A stretch of 64,000 nucleotides of DNA from Croceivirga sp. (GTDB lineage Bacteria; Bacteroidota; Bacteroidia; Flavobacteriales; Flavobacteriaceae): the NCBI GenBank assembly GCA_028281025.1, contig JANQKR010000013.1, positions 682,001 to 746,000 of the forward strand, written 5' to 3'. The notes beneath the pieces were generated by a model. The model was not told where the DNA came from and did not search any database. It saw only the letters and a program-made list of their open reading frames with translations. Position numbers and translations under genes: made by a program. This document shows, piece by piece, positions 40,884 to 50,098 of the stretch (position 1 is its first letter; every line of letters begins with the position of its first letter).

Positions 40884-43800
40884 TTATTGGTTTTGGTAGC
40901 CGTATTTGTACCGTTGTGAATTAATATAGCCGCCGTTGGCAATAGAGGTAGTACCTGCTTCTACTTCAATGCCAACACTGGTCAATCTGCCCATTGTGTC
41001 ATAACGATAATGGGCACCCATATTATTGGGTCCCAAAACAAAGCTCAACCTACCATTCTCATCATACACATAACTGTTCATACTGGCCCATACAGGGTGC
41101 ATTCTAAAATCATCAAAATAGACTGTGCCACTTGCCGACGTTACATAAACTGCCTGCTGGCCGTTCAAATCAAAATAATGGTTCATTTGGGTCCAATGTC
41201 CAGCAACAATCTCTTCCCCATTAAAGTTCTCATTTCCATTGCCTACATTGACCCTTGCATTGGATTTATTGGTATTGTTCACCCAAACAGAAACTTTATA
41301 TTTTCCTGGACGGGCCGCAAAATCGGTAAACACCCTAAAACCTTGAAGTCCGGCAGTGGCCTTTACCGAATAATCTCCGGTATGTGACTTTTCCGTCGAT
41401 TGTCCGCTAGATCGTACCTCTCCATCAAAATATCCTACATTTCTATAGTGGATATATTCAGCGCCACTATAATAGGCTTCTGTATATGGTGCTGTTGATG
41501 TAGAAAGTACCCATGAATCCCTATTGCCCATTTTAGTGGAGGCTTTGTTATCATTGATGTCTACTATTTCCAACGGATGTGAGTTCCGGTCATATAATGC
41601 TGTTGTGGAGACTTTCTTCCAATCGGTTGTAGATTGGGATGCCCCAATGGACCAATTAAAACTGTCGTCATTCGTCAAATTATAATTCAAGAACTGTCCA
41701 TTGGAATCCAAATCGCCATCCCAAACATAATTTTCATGTTTTCGCCATATTCGCTCCTCAGGACTCAAATCATCATTCCAATACAAAATATTCCCACTAT
41801 AATTTCTATAATTCCACCTATCACTCCATGTGGTAATATTGGCATCCACGGGTACCCAGGTCCCACTATTGTCAAGAAGGGTGTAATTCATAGCTTCTTG
41901 CACCAACATATGATGATAGTTTTGATTAACCACTTTGCTGCCCATATCCGGGTACTTGGTATATGCCGGCATTTTGGTCACCCTAACTTTTGTACCATCT
42001 GCCCTTGTGGTTTCCGTAGTCCTAAACGCTCCGGTCTCAGGATCGGCATCAAAATACTCTTCCATTGAGGTAAAACCTCCAGAAACCGTTTCCACAGATT
42101 TTAACACACTGGAATATTCTTCCTTGGAAGAAATGGAGATCAAACGTTTCTTAAGTACGGGATTGTCATCATTCGAATTTGTAGTAAACACCGATTTCAT
42201 GGTCTGGAACGATTCCCTTACTGCTCCCCTGCCATCAATATTTTTGGCGGCCTCCCCACTTAGGTAATTGTTTGTGGTTTTGGAAACCAGATGGCCAAAC
42301 CGGTTATAGTTGGAAACCGATTTAAACTGCCCAATTAAAGAGGTGTTCACCGTTAAATCCACTTCTTTGGCATAGGCTCTTACATCCGCATTGGGAATCC
42401 ATACCCCGCCATAACCATGGTCAAATACTTCTGATTTAAATATGGAGGTATTGTCTACATCAAACATTTCAATGTTTGGATCAAAAATGTCAAAAATGGG
42501 TTGTAGCACGTAAAATTCATAGGCGGTCTTGCCCATGGATTTGTTGTCATCCCCAAAAGGTTCCATGGTTACATGTTCATACATGACCCCTGGGCTTGGC
42601 AATTCTGGCTGGTAGGGTACAAACTTTAAACTGCGTTCCGGTGCAAAAGAGGTAATACCGGAAGAAACATAATCTGGATGATCCGGATCTTCATTTGTAC
42701 CCGGTTTGTTGTAGTGATAGGCTGTTTTATATTTATCGGCAAACTCATTCTCCAAAGTAATACTCTTTACACGCAATCCCCCACCGGTAAGGTCACGGTC
42801 TACCTTATTGGCAAGAAGTTTGTAAACCATGGAATATCTAATTTGATTGGATGGAGCAGATGGACAATCATTCCTTGGATTAGCGATGTGTTGACTGAAG
42901 TTTTTATCAAATTCCAATACTGAATGTGTGGGTTGGTATGGTATTTCATTGTAAACAACCCTCCAATCGTTTGTATTAAAAAAAGCTTGAGAATTAACAT
43001 TCTGGAAAATAGAACTTAAAACCAATCTATCTGTAGTAATATCTTTAACAGTAAATTCCAAACCCAAATCTTTGGAAAAATCTATCTCTCCTTTTTTGCT
43101 GCCTCCTCTCATAAAGCAGAGCCAAAAATCAAAATATGCTCTATCGCCAATTTCGAAATAATCATTAAAATCAACTTTTACATCAGGTCTCAACCCAGAT
43201 GTATTTTCTATAAAGATTTCATATTCACAAGGTTGGTTAAGATTATTACAATGAACATCAACCTGCCTGAACCTAAAATTTAAATTGTCCTGCCAAAACT
43301 TTCTGGAAAAGGCTTCTATATAGTAATCGTCTTCTTCATATTCCATAGTAATGGTCCCCCCCGTGGGTGTCTTTATTTGGGTAAGGCTCCAGTTGTCCGG
43401 ACCATATTTCACATAATCTGTGGAGTTGTTAAGTGCTGCTACATACTTCTCATCTATAAAGCCCCAAGGGTCTTTGGCATAGTCTACAGTCAATTGGGAC
43501 GTTTGTGTCTTTTCCGAATTGGGCACATTGGGATAACCCATTTCATTTTTGTAGGTAAACTCAAATGGTGGTATGTAGGCGGCTTTGTTTTTTCCTTGGA
43601 ATTGGACGCTGTTTAAGGTCAGTCTCCCCGCAGTAGGATTGGCAGTACATGCAATAGAACTGGGAGTTCCCGGTGCCAATGAATAATCCTGGTCAAACTG
43701 GATGACCTTTATGGCCTTATTATAATCAAAAGAGGAGAAATCCAAGACATCATACACATTGTATTCCCTAAAAACAGAATAGGAAGATGTGCCATATTCG

Positions 43801-46145
43801 GACCAAAAACCACTTCCAAAATCATACCCCGGATTGCTTGAAGCGGATTTTGAATAGCCAGGAAGACAGTTGTATTCATCCAAATCCGCAGTGGCGGTTC
43901 CAGTCTTACCAACATTTCCATCACTGTCATTCACTAGGAGAATATGATCCAATTTTAACTGGAAAGAGCGCTTATAAAAGTTCTGATCTCCAACATAAGT
44001 CTGTCCTTGACCCACCGCATTTTGAACGTTGGATGGTCCATTAAACTCATATTCATATCTGGTCGTACTGCTCGTTAGCGTCCCATTGTTATCACCATAG
44101 GCACCTGTAGCATCATAGCGTACATCCTTAACAAAATAAGCGGTCTGTGTTTTTGTAACAATTTTGTCCAGATAATACAATTGCTTACGGCCCAATTGGT
44201 AGTTTCCAAAATCTTTTTCCTCGATGTCCCCAACTAAGTTGGTGTCATAGTTTTTCCCCTGATAAGGAGACCGCCACACGAACCCATCTGACCACTGCCC
44301 ATGGTCCAAACGCACCCAGTATCCATAATCATCTTTATCCGGTATGTTGTTGTTGTTGAAATCCACAAAATCTGGACCGGTAACCGCAGTTAACAACCAA
44401 TGGGTGGCAAAAGGGGTATACTGCCTTTTCTCATTCACATGGTTTTCGTTGTTATCCTTCAAAACGGTACGTTCTATGCGTTCGTAATGGTATACGGGCA
44501 ATGAGTAGTGGTATGTTTTGCCATCTGGTGCTGTAATTTTATAGGCCCCGATCCCGTCTGCCGGCAAACTTCCGTAATCTGATTGTTGAAATGTTTCTGG
44601 ATACATTATCTGTGTGGTAGTACCAGTTGCCAATTGCTGGTTGGTGAATACCTCTACATAATTTCCAGATTTCTGTCTTTGGCTTATATTGTTTTCATAT
44701 CCATTGTTCGGTTGCCGTAATGCGAGCATATCGTCAAAACTATTTGCCCCTGAGAGATAGGCCAATGATCTTGAAAGAATTCCGACATCTTCCGTGAATT
44801 GTCCATTGAAATAAAATTTGATATCCGAAGAGGAGTTTGAAGTGGAGGTCCCAAATGTTTTAGTGTTAGTGACCCCATTTCCATGATGGTAGTACACCCT
44901 CATTTTTTTATTGCTATCATCAGAATCGGAACCATAATAGCCCATTCCCAACAAGATTGCGTTTTGAAACACCTTTGGCTGTACAATCCCAGAAATTCCT
45001 GGGGCATTTACCTCATAGGAATCATAACTGGCAAATGAAAAGTTCACCTTTTCACGATTATCCTTATAATCTGCTACGAACTCGTCTTGAAACACAGGAA
45101 TGGCTTCCTCATAGGCATCCCCATAGACATAGCGGTTTTGTAGGTCTTTAAATCGATCGTTTTGTATGTCGTTGTTTGTAGAAGTAACATCAGCATCCCT
45201 GGCATATAAAATACCATAGCCATTTCTGGGGTACGCTTTGTCCAATTTATAGGTAATCTTTCGTTTCCCGAAACCAAAGTTCAAAACACCAAGATTAATG
45301 GGAACATAAAATCCTTTACTACTAATATCGTAATCCCCGGCAGAATAATTTGATAAAGACAGGCTTGCCGATCCTGCTTGTCCCTTATCAAAGGATTGTC
45401 TGTTACTTAGGCCCGCGCCTATGGAAAAAGAATTGGAACCGAAACCATAGCCTAAACTCGCAAATGCACCTGTACTTGTCGCTGCACCGACTCCCACTCC
45501 AACATTAAGTCCGGATTGGCTCACATTACCGGAAACGGATAGTGAACCTCCAAAATTAGACCCCTGTTTGCTGATACCAACCCCAACACCATAATTCCCA
45601 TCCGTATCAATACTCGCAGAAACAAAGGCAAGACTGGCATAAACCGATCCTGTTAAGCTCTTATTTGAACCCCAAGACAAACCAACACCTACTTCAGCTG
45701 CTTCAGAAATGCCCACCCCAACATTGATGCTATAAAACTCTTGTGAATCACTATAATAAATGAAATCCAAGGAGTTACCATTCTTCCAATCGTCCGGAGT
45801 TCCACTAATTCCCCTATTTACTGTCCCAGTATTTATATTCCATCCAAGGCCAATCCAACTGGACTCCATATCTAAAGGAACCCCGGCGTGATATGACAAT
45901 GTTACCGGGAAACCATTCATATCCAGTAAAGGCATTACATAGCTTAGGTCCCCTGTTGAAAGATTGACCATATCCGTGGCATCAACAGGTTCAAAACCTG
46001 CCGCTTCAGGAGCATTTGGACCGTTATTTGAAGCAAATAACATGTTGGTTGGCAATAGACTAGGCAGGAATGTCAATGTTAAAAACACTGCCATCACCCT
46101 ATGTGAAAACTTGGTCCGTCTCATTTTGTTTGCTGTATTTTTCAT
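40884..46145 (-). CDS. Large TcB/SpvB-like protein with C-terminal RHS repeats
   Basis: A 1753-residue exported protein. The signal-like segment VMAVFLTLTFLPSLLPTNML is followed by ALPVDATDMVN-type sequence (here FEPVDATDMVNLSTGDLSYV). The stretch FPVTLSYHAGVPL…WIGLGWNINTGTVNRGISGT is like the GLGW segment at the N-terminus of SpvB/TcB shells. A glycine-rich region lies at about 150-290 (VGVGVGAATSTGAFASLGYG). The middle is long and poorly conserved. RHS/YD repeats appear at the end (YDENGRLSFVLGPNNMGAHY, YDTMGRLTSVGIEVE). The end leads into the next RHS protein 11 bp later, so the two may build one shell. It starts 1 bp after the preceding lipoprotein gene. Confidence 0.78.
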   Translation of the reverse strand: MKNTANKMRRTKFSHRVMAVFLTLTFLPSLLPTNMLFASNNGPNAPEAAGFEPVDATDMVNLSTGDLSYVMPLLDMNGFPVTLSYHAGVPLDMESSWIGLGWNINTGTVNRGISGTPDDWKNGNSLDFIYYSDSQEFYSINVGVGISEAAEVGVGLSWGSNKSLTGSVYASLAFVSASIDTDGNYGVGVGISKQGSNFGGSLSVSGNVSQSGLNVGVGVGAATSTGAFASLGYGFGSNSFSIGAGLSNRQSFDKGQAGSASLSLSNYSAGDYDISSKGFYVPINLGVLNFGFGKRKITYKLDKAYPRNGYGILYARDADVTSTNNDIQNDRFKDLQNRYVYGDAYEEAIPVFQDEFVADYKDNREKVNFSFASYDSYEVNAPGISGIVQPKVFQNAILLGMGYYGSDSDDSNKKMRVYYHHGNGVTNTKTFGTSTSNSSSDIKFYFNGQFTEDVGILSRSLAYLSGANSFDDMLALRQPNNGYENNISQRQKSGNYVEVFTNQQLATGTTTQIMYPETFQQSDYGSLPADGIGAYKITAPDGKTYHYSLPVYHYERIERTVLKDNNENHVNEKRQYTPFATHWLLTAVTGPDFVDFNNNNIPDKDDYGYWVRLDHGQWSDGFVWRSPYQGKNYDTNLVGDIEEKDFGNYQLGRKQLYYLDKIVTKTQTAYFVKDVRYDATGAYGDNNGTLTSSTTRYEYEFNGPSNVQNAVGQGQTYVGDQNFYKRSFQLKLDHILLVNDSDGNVGKTGTATADLDEYNCLPGYSKSASSNPGYDFGSGFWSEYGTSSYSVFREYNVYDVLDFSSFDYNKAIKVIQFDQDYSLAPGTPSSIACTANPTAGRLTLNSVQFQGKNKAAYIPPFEFTYKNEMGYPNVPNSEKTQTSQLTVDYAKDPWGFIDEKYVAALNNSTDYVKYGPDNWSLTQIKTPTGGTITMEYEEDDYYIEAFSRKFWQDNLNFRFRQVDVHCNNLNQPCEYEIFIENTSGLRPDVKVDFNDYFEIGDRAYFDFWLCFMRGGSKKGEIDFSKDLGLEFTVKDITTDRLVLSSIFQNVNSQAFFNTNDWRVVYNEIPYQPTHSVLEFDKNFSQHIANPRNDCPSAPSNQIRYSMVYKLLANKVDRDLTGGGLRVKSITLENEFADKYKTAYHYNKPGTNEDPDHPDYVSSGITSFAPERSLKFVPYQPELPSPGVMYEHVTMEPFGDDNKSMGKTAYEFYVLQPIFDIFDPNIEMFDVDNTSIFKSEVFDHGYGGVWIPNADVRAYAKEVDLTVNTSLIGQFKSVSNYNRFGHLVSKTTNNYLSGEAAKNIDGRGAVRESFQTMKSVFTTNSNDDNPVLKKRLISISSKEEYSSVLKSVETVSGGFTSMEEYFDADPETGAFRTTETTRADGTKVRVTKMPAYTKYPDMGSKVVNQNYHHMLVQEAMNYTLLDNSGTWVPVDANITTWSDRWNYRNYSGNILYWNDDLSPEERIWRKHENYVWDGDLDSNGQFLNYNLTNDDSFNWSIGASQSTTDWKKVSTTALYDRNSHPLEIVDINDNKASTKMGNRDSWVLSTSTAPYTEAYYSGAEYIHYRNVGYFDGEVRSSGQSTEKSHTGDYSVKATAGLQGFRVFTDFAARPGKYKVSVWVNNTNKSNARVNVGNGNENFNGEEIVAGHWTQMNHYFDLNGQQAVYVTSASGTVYFDDFRMHPVWASMNSYVYDENGRLSFVLGPNNMGAHYRYDTMGRLTSVGIEVEAGTTSIANGGYINSQRYKYGYQNQ

Positions 46146-46146
46146 G

Positions 46147-46770
46147 TTAAAGTGTTCTATTGAAATTTAATCTTGGTTCTTCCGAAAGGGCTTTGGTCTT
46201 TATTTTGAATGCTACTTCCCCAGTAGCAAAACCTAAATCCTTTATGGTGAAAAAGAAATATTCTTCTTTCAAAAAGCTATTGTCTTTTGGGTATACCAAA
46301 AGCATGTCCGTACTATTGCTCATCCCATACATCCGGGGATATACATAGTCCAACATTTCAATAGTGTCCCGACTTCTACCAATTAGGGTTAAATTCTCCT
46401 TCATGCCAAAAGCCAATTCGTTGACCATAGCCCTAAAAGCACTTCTGTTGCCAACCTTACCATTTAAAATTTCCTTATTGTTGGCACTGATGCCCAAATT
46501 GAAATAGAGGTAGTCCTTATATTTATTTCTAAGACTGTCTATGGTCCGTTCCGAAAAATCATTTGGCAACATTTGTTTGACCATTACATCCGTTGGACGA
46601 TAGGTCAAGCTATAGGTTATCTGACCTACTTTCTTTTCATGGAAATACCCATTTTCAGGAGTTTTTACATAAGCCCATAATTCCTTTTCGGAATCGAAAC
46701 GTTTTTGGCCACAGGACATCACAAGGATCGAAAGCAGGAGAATCGGATATTTGAGCTGAAGCCTTTCCAT
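46147..46770 (-). CDS. Lipoprotein of unknown function in the fibre–RHS operon
   Basis: A 207-residue lipoprotein. The signal ends LSILVMSCGQKRFDSEKE. I do not recognise the family. The mature part contains YVKTPENGYFHEKKVGQITY and a C-terminal all-beta stretch (EEYFFFTIKDLGFATGEVAF) in a pattern of short strands. Its first codon overlaps the end of the Skp-like gene by 1 bp. Its place between a periplasmic chaperone and the RHS shell genes suggests a role in outer membrane handling of those proteins, which is inference. Confidence 0.65.
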   Translation of the reverse strand: MERLQLKYPILLLSILVMSCGQKRFDSEKELWAYVKTPENGYFHEKKVGQITYSLTYRPTDVMVKQMLPNDFSERTIDSLRNKYKDYLYFNLGISANNKEILNGKVGNRSAFRAMVNELAFGMKENLTLIGRSRDTIEMLDYVYPRMYGMSNSTDMLLVYPKDNSFLKEEYFFFTIKDLGFATGEVAFKIKTKALSEEPRLNFNRTL

Positions 46771-47336
46771 TATCTACCTTGGTATTGCGCATTAAGTCCG
46801 TCCAAAATGGTTGCTGTCAAGTCTGAAGCGTCCTCGGCATACATGATGTTTCCACTACCTTTTGCCCCAAAGATGATTCTAAAGCCATTTTGCTCTCCGT
46901 AGTCCTTGACATAGTCATTGATATCATTGATCACCGTTTGGGTCATTTTTTGATCTTCTTCCTGAATCTGTTTTTGGATGGCCTGCTGGTAATTACCTAT
47001 TTGTTGTTGCTTGTTCTGTAGCAATTCCTGTTTTAACTCCAATTCCTTTTTGGTCATGGAACTTCGTTCCTTTTCATAGTTTTTCAGCTCGTCCTGCCAA
47101 CTCACCATTAGGCTGTCTACGTTGGCTTTTAAGGTGCTGGCTTTTTTCTCAAAGGCCGCTCTTTCTACTTTGGTACGTTCATAGCCTTCTACCAATTGGT
47201 TGATATCCACATACACCAGTTCGGACTTTGATTGCCCCAGGAAAAAGGTCAATATACTGGCCAGTAAAGCCAGAACAGCTATGGGCAAGGCAAGCTTGTT
47301 CATGGGATGGATGTTTTGTTGCTTGTTATTTTTCAT
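46770..47336 (-). CDS. Skp/OmpH-family periplasmic chaperone
   Basis: A 188-residue protein. A membrane or signal segment LALPIAVLALLASILTFFLG is followed by SELVYVDINQLVEGYERTKV and long coiled-coil helices (FEKKASTLKANVDSLMVSWQ; LKQELLQNKQQQIGNYQQAI). A final strand, NGFRIIFGAKGSGNIMYAED, closes the OmpH/Skp trimer fold. Skp carries unfolded outer membrane or secreted proteins through the periplasm. The gene sits inside the operon directly after nine fibre-like genes, overlapping the last one by 11 bp. That suggests a dedicated chaperone for the fibre or RHS proteins. Confidence 0.85.
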   Translation of the reverse strand: MKNNKQQNIHPMNKLALPIAVLALLASILTFFLGQSKSELVYVDINQLVEGYERTKVERAAFEKKASTLKANVDSLMVSWQDELKNYEKERSSMTKKELELKQELLQNKQQQIGNYQQAIQKQIQEEDQKMTQTVINDINDYVKDYGEQNGFRIIFGAKGSGNIMYAEDASDLTATILDGLNAQYQGR

Positions 47337-48378
47337 GATTATTGGTTATGAGTTGTTTTAGGTTTTTGAATTCTTCTTTCAATTCTTGGTATGCCATTTT
47401 TTGAGCTTCCAATTCCTCTTGTTGTTGTAGGGTATAGAGGGTCAGCTCCTCAATTTTTTCCAACAACAGTTTGTTCATTTCGCCCAATTGGATGCCATTT
47501 TCTTCCACCTCTTCTGCCGCGGGAATATTGATCAAATGGCCTTTTTCCATGATATGTTGTTCTACTTCGGCTAAACTGGGAAGATCATAACCTTCTTTAA
47601 AGACATAATCGGCCCAGCCCGTCTCTACTTTGATTTCTTCTGCCAGGATTTTGCCCTTTACGGCCAGTTTGTAACCATTGGGTATTTGTTCCGCTCCAAT
47701 ACCCACTTTTCCGTTGCTTTGAACTTTCATTCTAATATTGTTGTTGTTATCCTCCAGTTGCAGAATAGTTGGGTTGTTTGAGGATTGTGCTCCGCCATAG
47801 CCACTTTGTATCAACAACCCCAAGGCTTCACCTCCGGTATTTTTTATTCTTGTGGTCCATTGATTGTTTACGGATTTATTTACCTCAAAAACGGCGGTAG
47901 GGCTGGTGGTTCCAATGCCTACATTACCGTTACTGAGAAGTCGCATCAAACTTTGATTACCAGTGGTCTGAATATCTAAACCAGAGGTGGCACCGGAGCC
48001 AACGCCACCAACACGTATTCTTGCTACATTGGATTGCCAGCCTAAAAAGGCTGAAGCTGAGGTATTGTCAGGATTATAGGCGATGAGGTTTCCGTACGAG
48101 GATACATTGCCCACATTAATGTCCGTGTAATTAGTTGCCGAGTTTGAATTCCAAAATTGGATTCGACGGTTATGCCCATCATAAAAAATCTTTGCATAAG
48201 TTCCATTGTCATAAGAAGAACTGTAGGGATACATGGTAAAATAACTATTGCTATGACTTAAAATCCCCGAATAAGAAGTTTGACCATAGGTATGGCTAAG
48301 AGCCATAATCCCCAATACTATGGCCAGAACGATTGTAGTATTGAAAAAGCGTTGTGCCATTGATAGTAACCTCTTCAT
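47326..48378 (-). CDS. Fibre-like cassette protein 9
   Basis: A 350-residue secreted protein and the last of nine related genes. A signal peptide ends SHTYGQTSY. The N-terminal part is unique. GNVGIGTTSPTAVFEV and GKVGIGAEQ are tail-fibre-like motifs. The C-terminal module has GWADYVFKEGYDLPSLAEVE, GHLINIPAAEEVEENGIQLG and LLEKIEELTLYTLQQQEELE, followed by a short coiled coil. This is the GWPDYV–HLINIP subtype, shared with the copies at 49.2 and 50.1 kb. The ATG overlaps the preceding gene by 4 bp. Confidence 0.85.
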   Translation of the reverse strand: MKRLLSMAQRFFNTTIVLAIVLGIMALSHTYGQTSYSGILSHSNSYFTMYPYSSSYDNGTYAKIFYDGHNRRIQFWNSNSATNYTDINVGNVSSYGNLIAYNPDNTSASAFLGWQSNVARIRVGGVGSGATSGLDIQTTGNQSLMRLLSNGNVGIGTTSPTAVFEVNKSVNNQWTTRIKNTGGEALGLLIQSGYGGAQSSNNPTILQLEDNNNNIRMKVQSNGKVGIGAEQIPNGYKLAVKGKILAEEIKVETGWADYVFKEGYDLPSLAEVEQHIMEKGHLINIPAAEEVEENGIQLGEMNKLLLEKIEELTLYTLQQQEELEAQKMAYQELKEEFKNLKQLITNNHEK

Positions 48379-49217
48379 TTGATGTGGGCTTTAAGGGTTT
48401 TTATTTCTTGCTTTAGCGTTTTAACTTCAGCATCACTCACTTTTTTGAGTTGAATGATGTAAAGCGTTAACTCCTCAATCTTCTCCAATAGTTTCATGTT
48501 CATCCCTCCAAGCTCAATCCCTTCTTCCTCCATCTCCTGGGCCGAAGGAATATTGGGCAAATGCCCATGTTCTTTTATGTAGTCTTGGACTTCTTGCAGG
48601 GATTTGAGATGATAACCTTCCTTAAAGACATAGTCGGGAGCAGGCACGTTGAGATCTACTTTGACCTCCTCAGCATGAATGTTGCCTTTTACGGTAAGTT
48701 TGGCATCCGGTGAGATGGTTCCAATACCCACGTTGCCATTGTTTTGGGTGGCAAAAAGGGTGGTTATAGTTATTTGCCCTGTAATATCCGTTTTCCCTGT
48801 AGCATCATAATCCAGAATGGTATTTTCCGAAAGTGTCCCTCCCGAAGCTAAAAGCCAGGATCGTATGTAGAACGAAGGATAATGGTCCACAACCTTGACC
48901 ACAATATCATAGCCGTTACCATTGTCGTAGACTTTTAAGGCATACCTGCTATAACTTCCACCATGAACTTCCTGATGTATTTTGAGGCCATCCCGTGATG
49001 AAATGTAATAATGGTTTTCCCCCAAATTGTTGTTGTGCCAACTGCCACCAAAGATTTCTACTTTAAGCTTCGTATAGTTGCTGGTAGAGTGGGCAGGTAT
49101 TTGACCCACCAAATATTCTGGTGAGCCGTTATTGGATCCTAAAACAATTTTTCTGCCCTGGGCCATAACAGAGATGAAGGACAAAAGCATAAGTGCATAA
49201 AGTATGAACTGTCTCAT
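48375..49217 (-). CDS. Fibre-like cassette protein 8
   Basis: A 280-residue secreted protein. A signal peptide ends ISVMAQGRK. One GIGT motif (GNVGIGTISPDAKLTVKG) precedes the constant module NVPAPDYVFKEGYHLKSLQ, GHLPNIPSAQEMEEEGIELG, and MKLLEKIEELTLYIIQLKK. This belongs to the APDYV–GIELG subtype. The N-terminal beta-rich domain (SWHNNNLGENHYYISSRDG) has no relative in the neighbouring copies. Both ends overlap its neighbours by 4 bp. Confidence 0.85.
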   Translation of the reverse strand: MRQFILYALMLLSFISVMAQGRKIVLGSNNGSPEYLVGQIPAHSTSNYTKLKVEIFGGSWHNNNLGENHYYISSRDGLKIHQEVHGGSYSRYALKVYDNGNGYDIVVKVVDHYPSFYIRSWLLASGGTLSENTILDYDATGKTDITGQITITTLFATQNNGNVGIGTISPDAKLTVKGNIHAEEVKVDLNVPAPDYVFKEGYHLKSLQEVQDYIKEHGHLPNIPSAQEMEEEGIELGGMNMKLLEKIEELTLYIIQLKKVSDAEVKTLKQEIKTLKAHIK

Positions 49218-50098
49218 TTTTCTAGAATGTGTTTTTCAATAGTTGATAATCGATCTTTCAATGCTTTCAACTCATCTCTTAAAACCATTATCTGCATTTC
49301 CTTTTCGGTGAGTTTTTCTTCTTGGTGGATGGTATACAAGGTCAACTCCTCAATCTTCTCCAACAATAGTTTGTTCATTTCGCCCAATTGGATGCCATTT
49401 TCTTCCACCTCGGTTGCCGAGGGAATGTTGATCAAATGGCCCTTTTCTCGGATATGTTGTTCCACTTCCTTTAAACTGGGCAGATCATACCCTTCTTTAA
49501 GGACATAGTCCGGCCATCCTACTAAGTCCACTTTCACCTCTTGAGCATGGATATCTCCGTTTACGGCCAGTTTTGAATCTGGCGCAGTAGTGCCGATACC
49601 GACATTTCCGGAGACAACTGCAGTGTTCCCTATTTTGGGTACGTCTTGATATATGCCGGGATCATTTACACGGACAATGGTGCCGGGAATATCAACAATT
49701 AATACAGCTTCCTTTGTGATGGAAAGTTCAATGGAGATATGCCCATAGTTGCCCTGGGATTTCCCAAAAAGTTCGTAAGTAGTGTCATTTATTTTTCTAA
49801 ATGTGAGGTAATTCCCAATTTCCGTTCCGGAGATGTCGTAGCTCCATTTACCCAGATTGGAACTCCCTTCCCTCATAAATAATCTGGCATTTGCAGAGAA
49901 TCCCCTTTCACTGGTTCTTACATAGTTTATGCGAGCATCGACGATAACCGAATTATGAATTCCGTTGCCTGCCAAGTCAAAATGGGCCAACTTGCACCAT
50001 CCTGATGTGGCCCCATAGGCAAATTTTCCTTGATACGAATCCTGGGCTAACAGCGCACCATGTAAAACCATAAATACTAACAGAAAACTATTTTTCAT
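49214..50098 (-). CDS. Fibre-like cassette protein 7
   Basis: A 294-residue secreted protein. A signal peptide ends GALLAQDSY. The N-terminal domain is unique and beta-rich (WCKLAHFDLAGNGIHNSVIV). One motif, GNVGIGTTAPDSKLAVNG, leads to the module GWPDYVLKEGYDLPSLKEVE, GHLINIPSATEVEENGIQLG and LLLEKIEELTLYTIHQEEK, the GWPDYV–HLINIP subtype. A final coiled coil runs to the end. It overlaps the preceding gene by 11 bp and the following one by 4 bp. Confidence 0.85.
   Translation of the reverse strand: MKNSFLLVFMVLHGALLAQDSYQGKFAYGATSGWCKLAHFDLAGNGIHNSVIVDARINYVRTSERGFSANARLFMREGSSNLGKWSYDISGTEIGNYLTFRKINDTTYELFGKSQGNYGHISIELSITKEAVLIVDIPGTIVRVNDPGIYQDVPKIGNTAVVSGNVGIGTTAPDSKLAVNGDIHAQEVKVDLVGWPDYVLKEGYDLPSLKEVEQHIREKGHLINIPSATEVEENGIQLGEMNKLLLEKIEELTLYTIHQEEKLTEKEMQIMVLRDELKALKDRLSTIEKHILEK

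Noticed and set aside
37093-46145. T6SS-delivered RHS effectors
   Set aside because: No VgrG, PAAR, Hcp or TssB/C gene is present and both proteins begin with signal-peptide-like segments, which T6SS cargo would not need.
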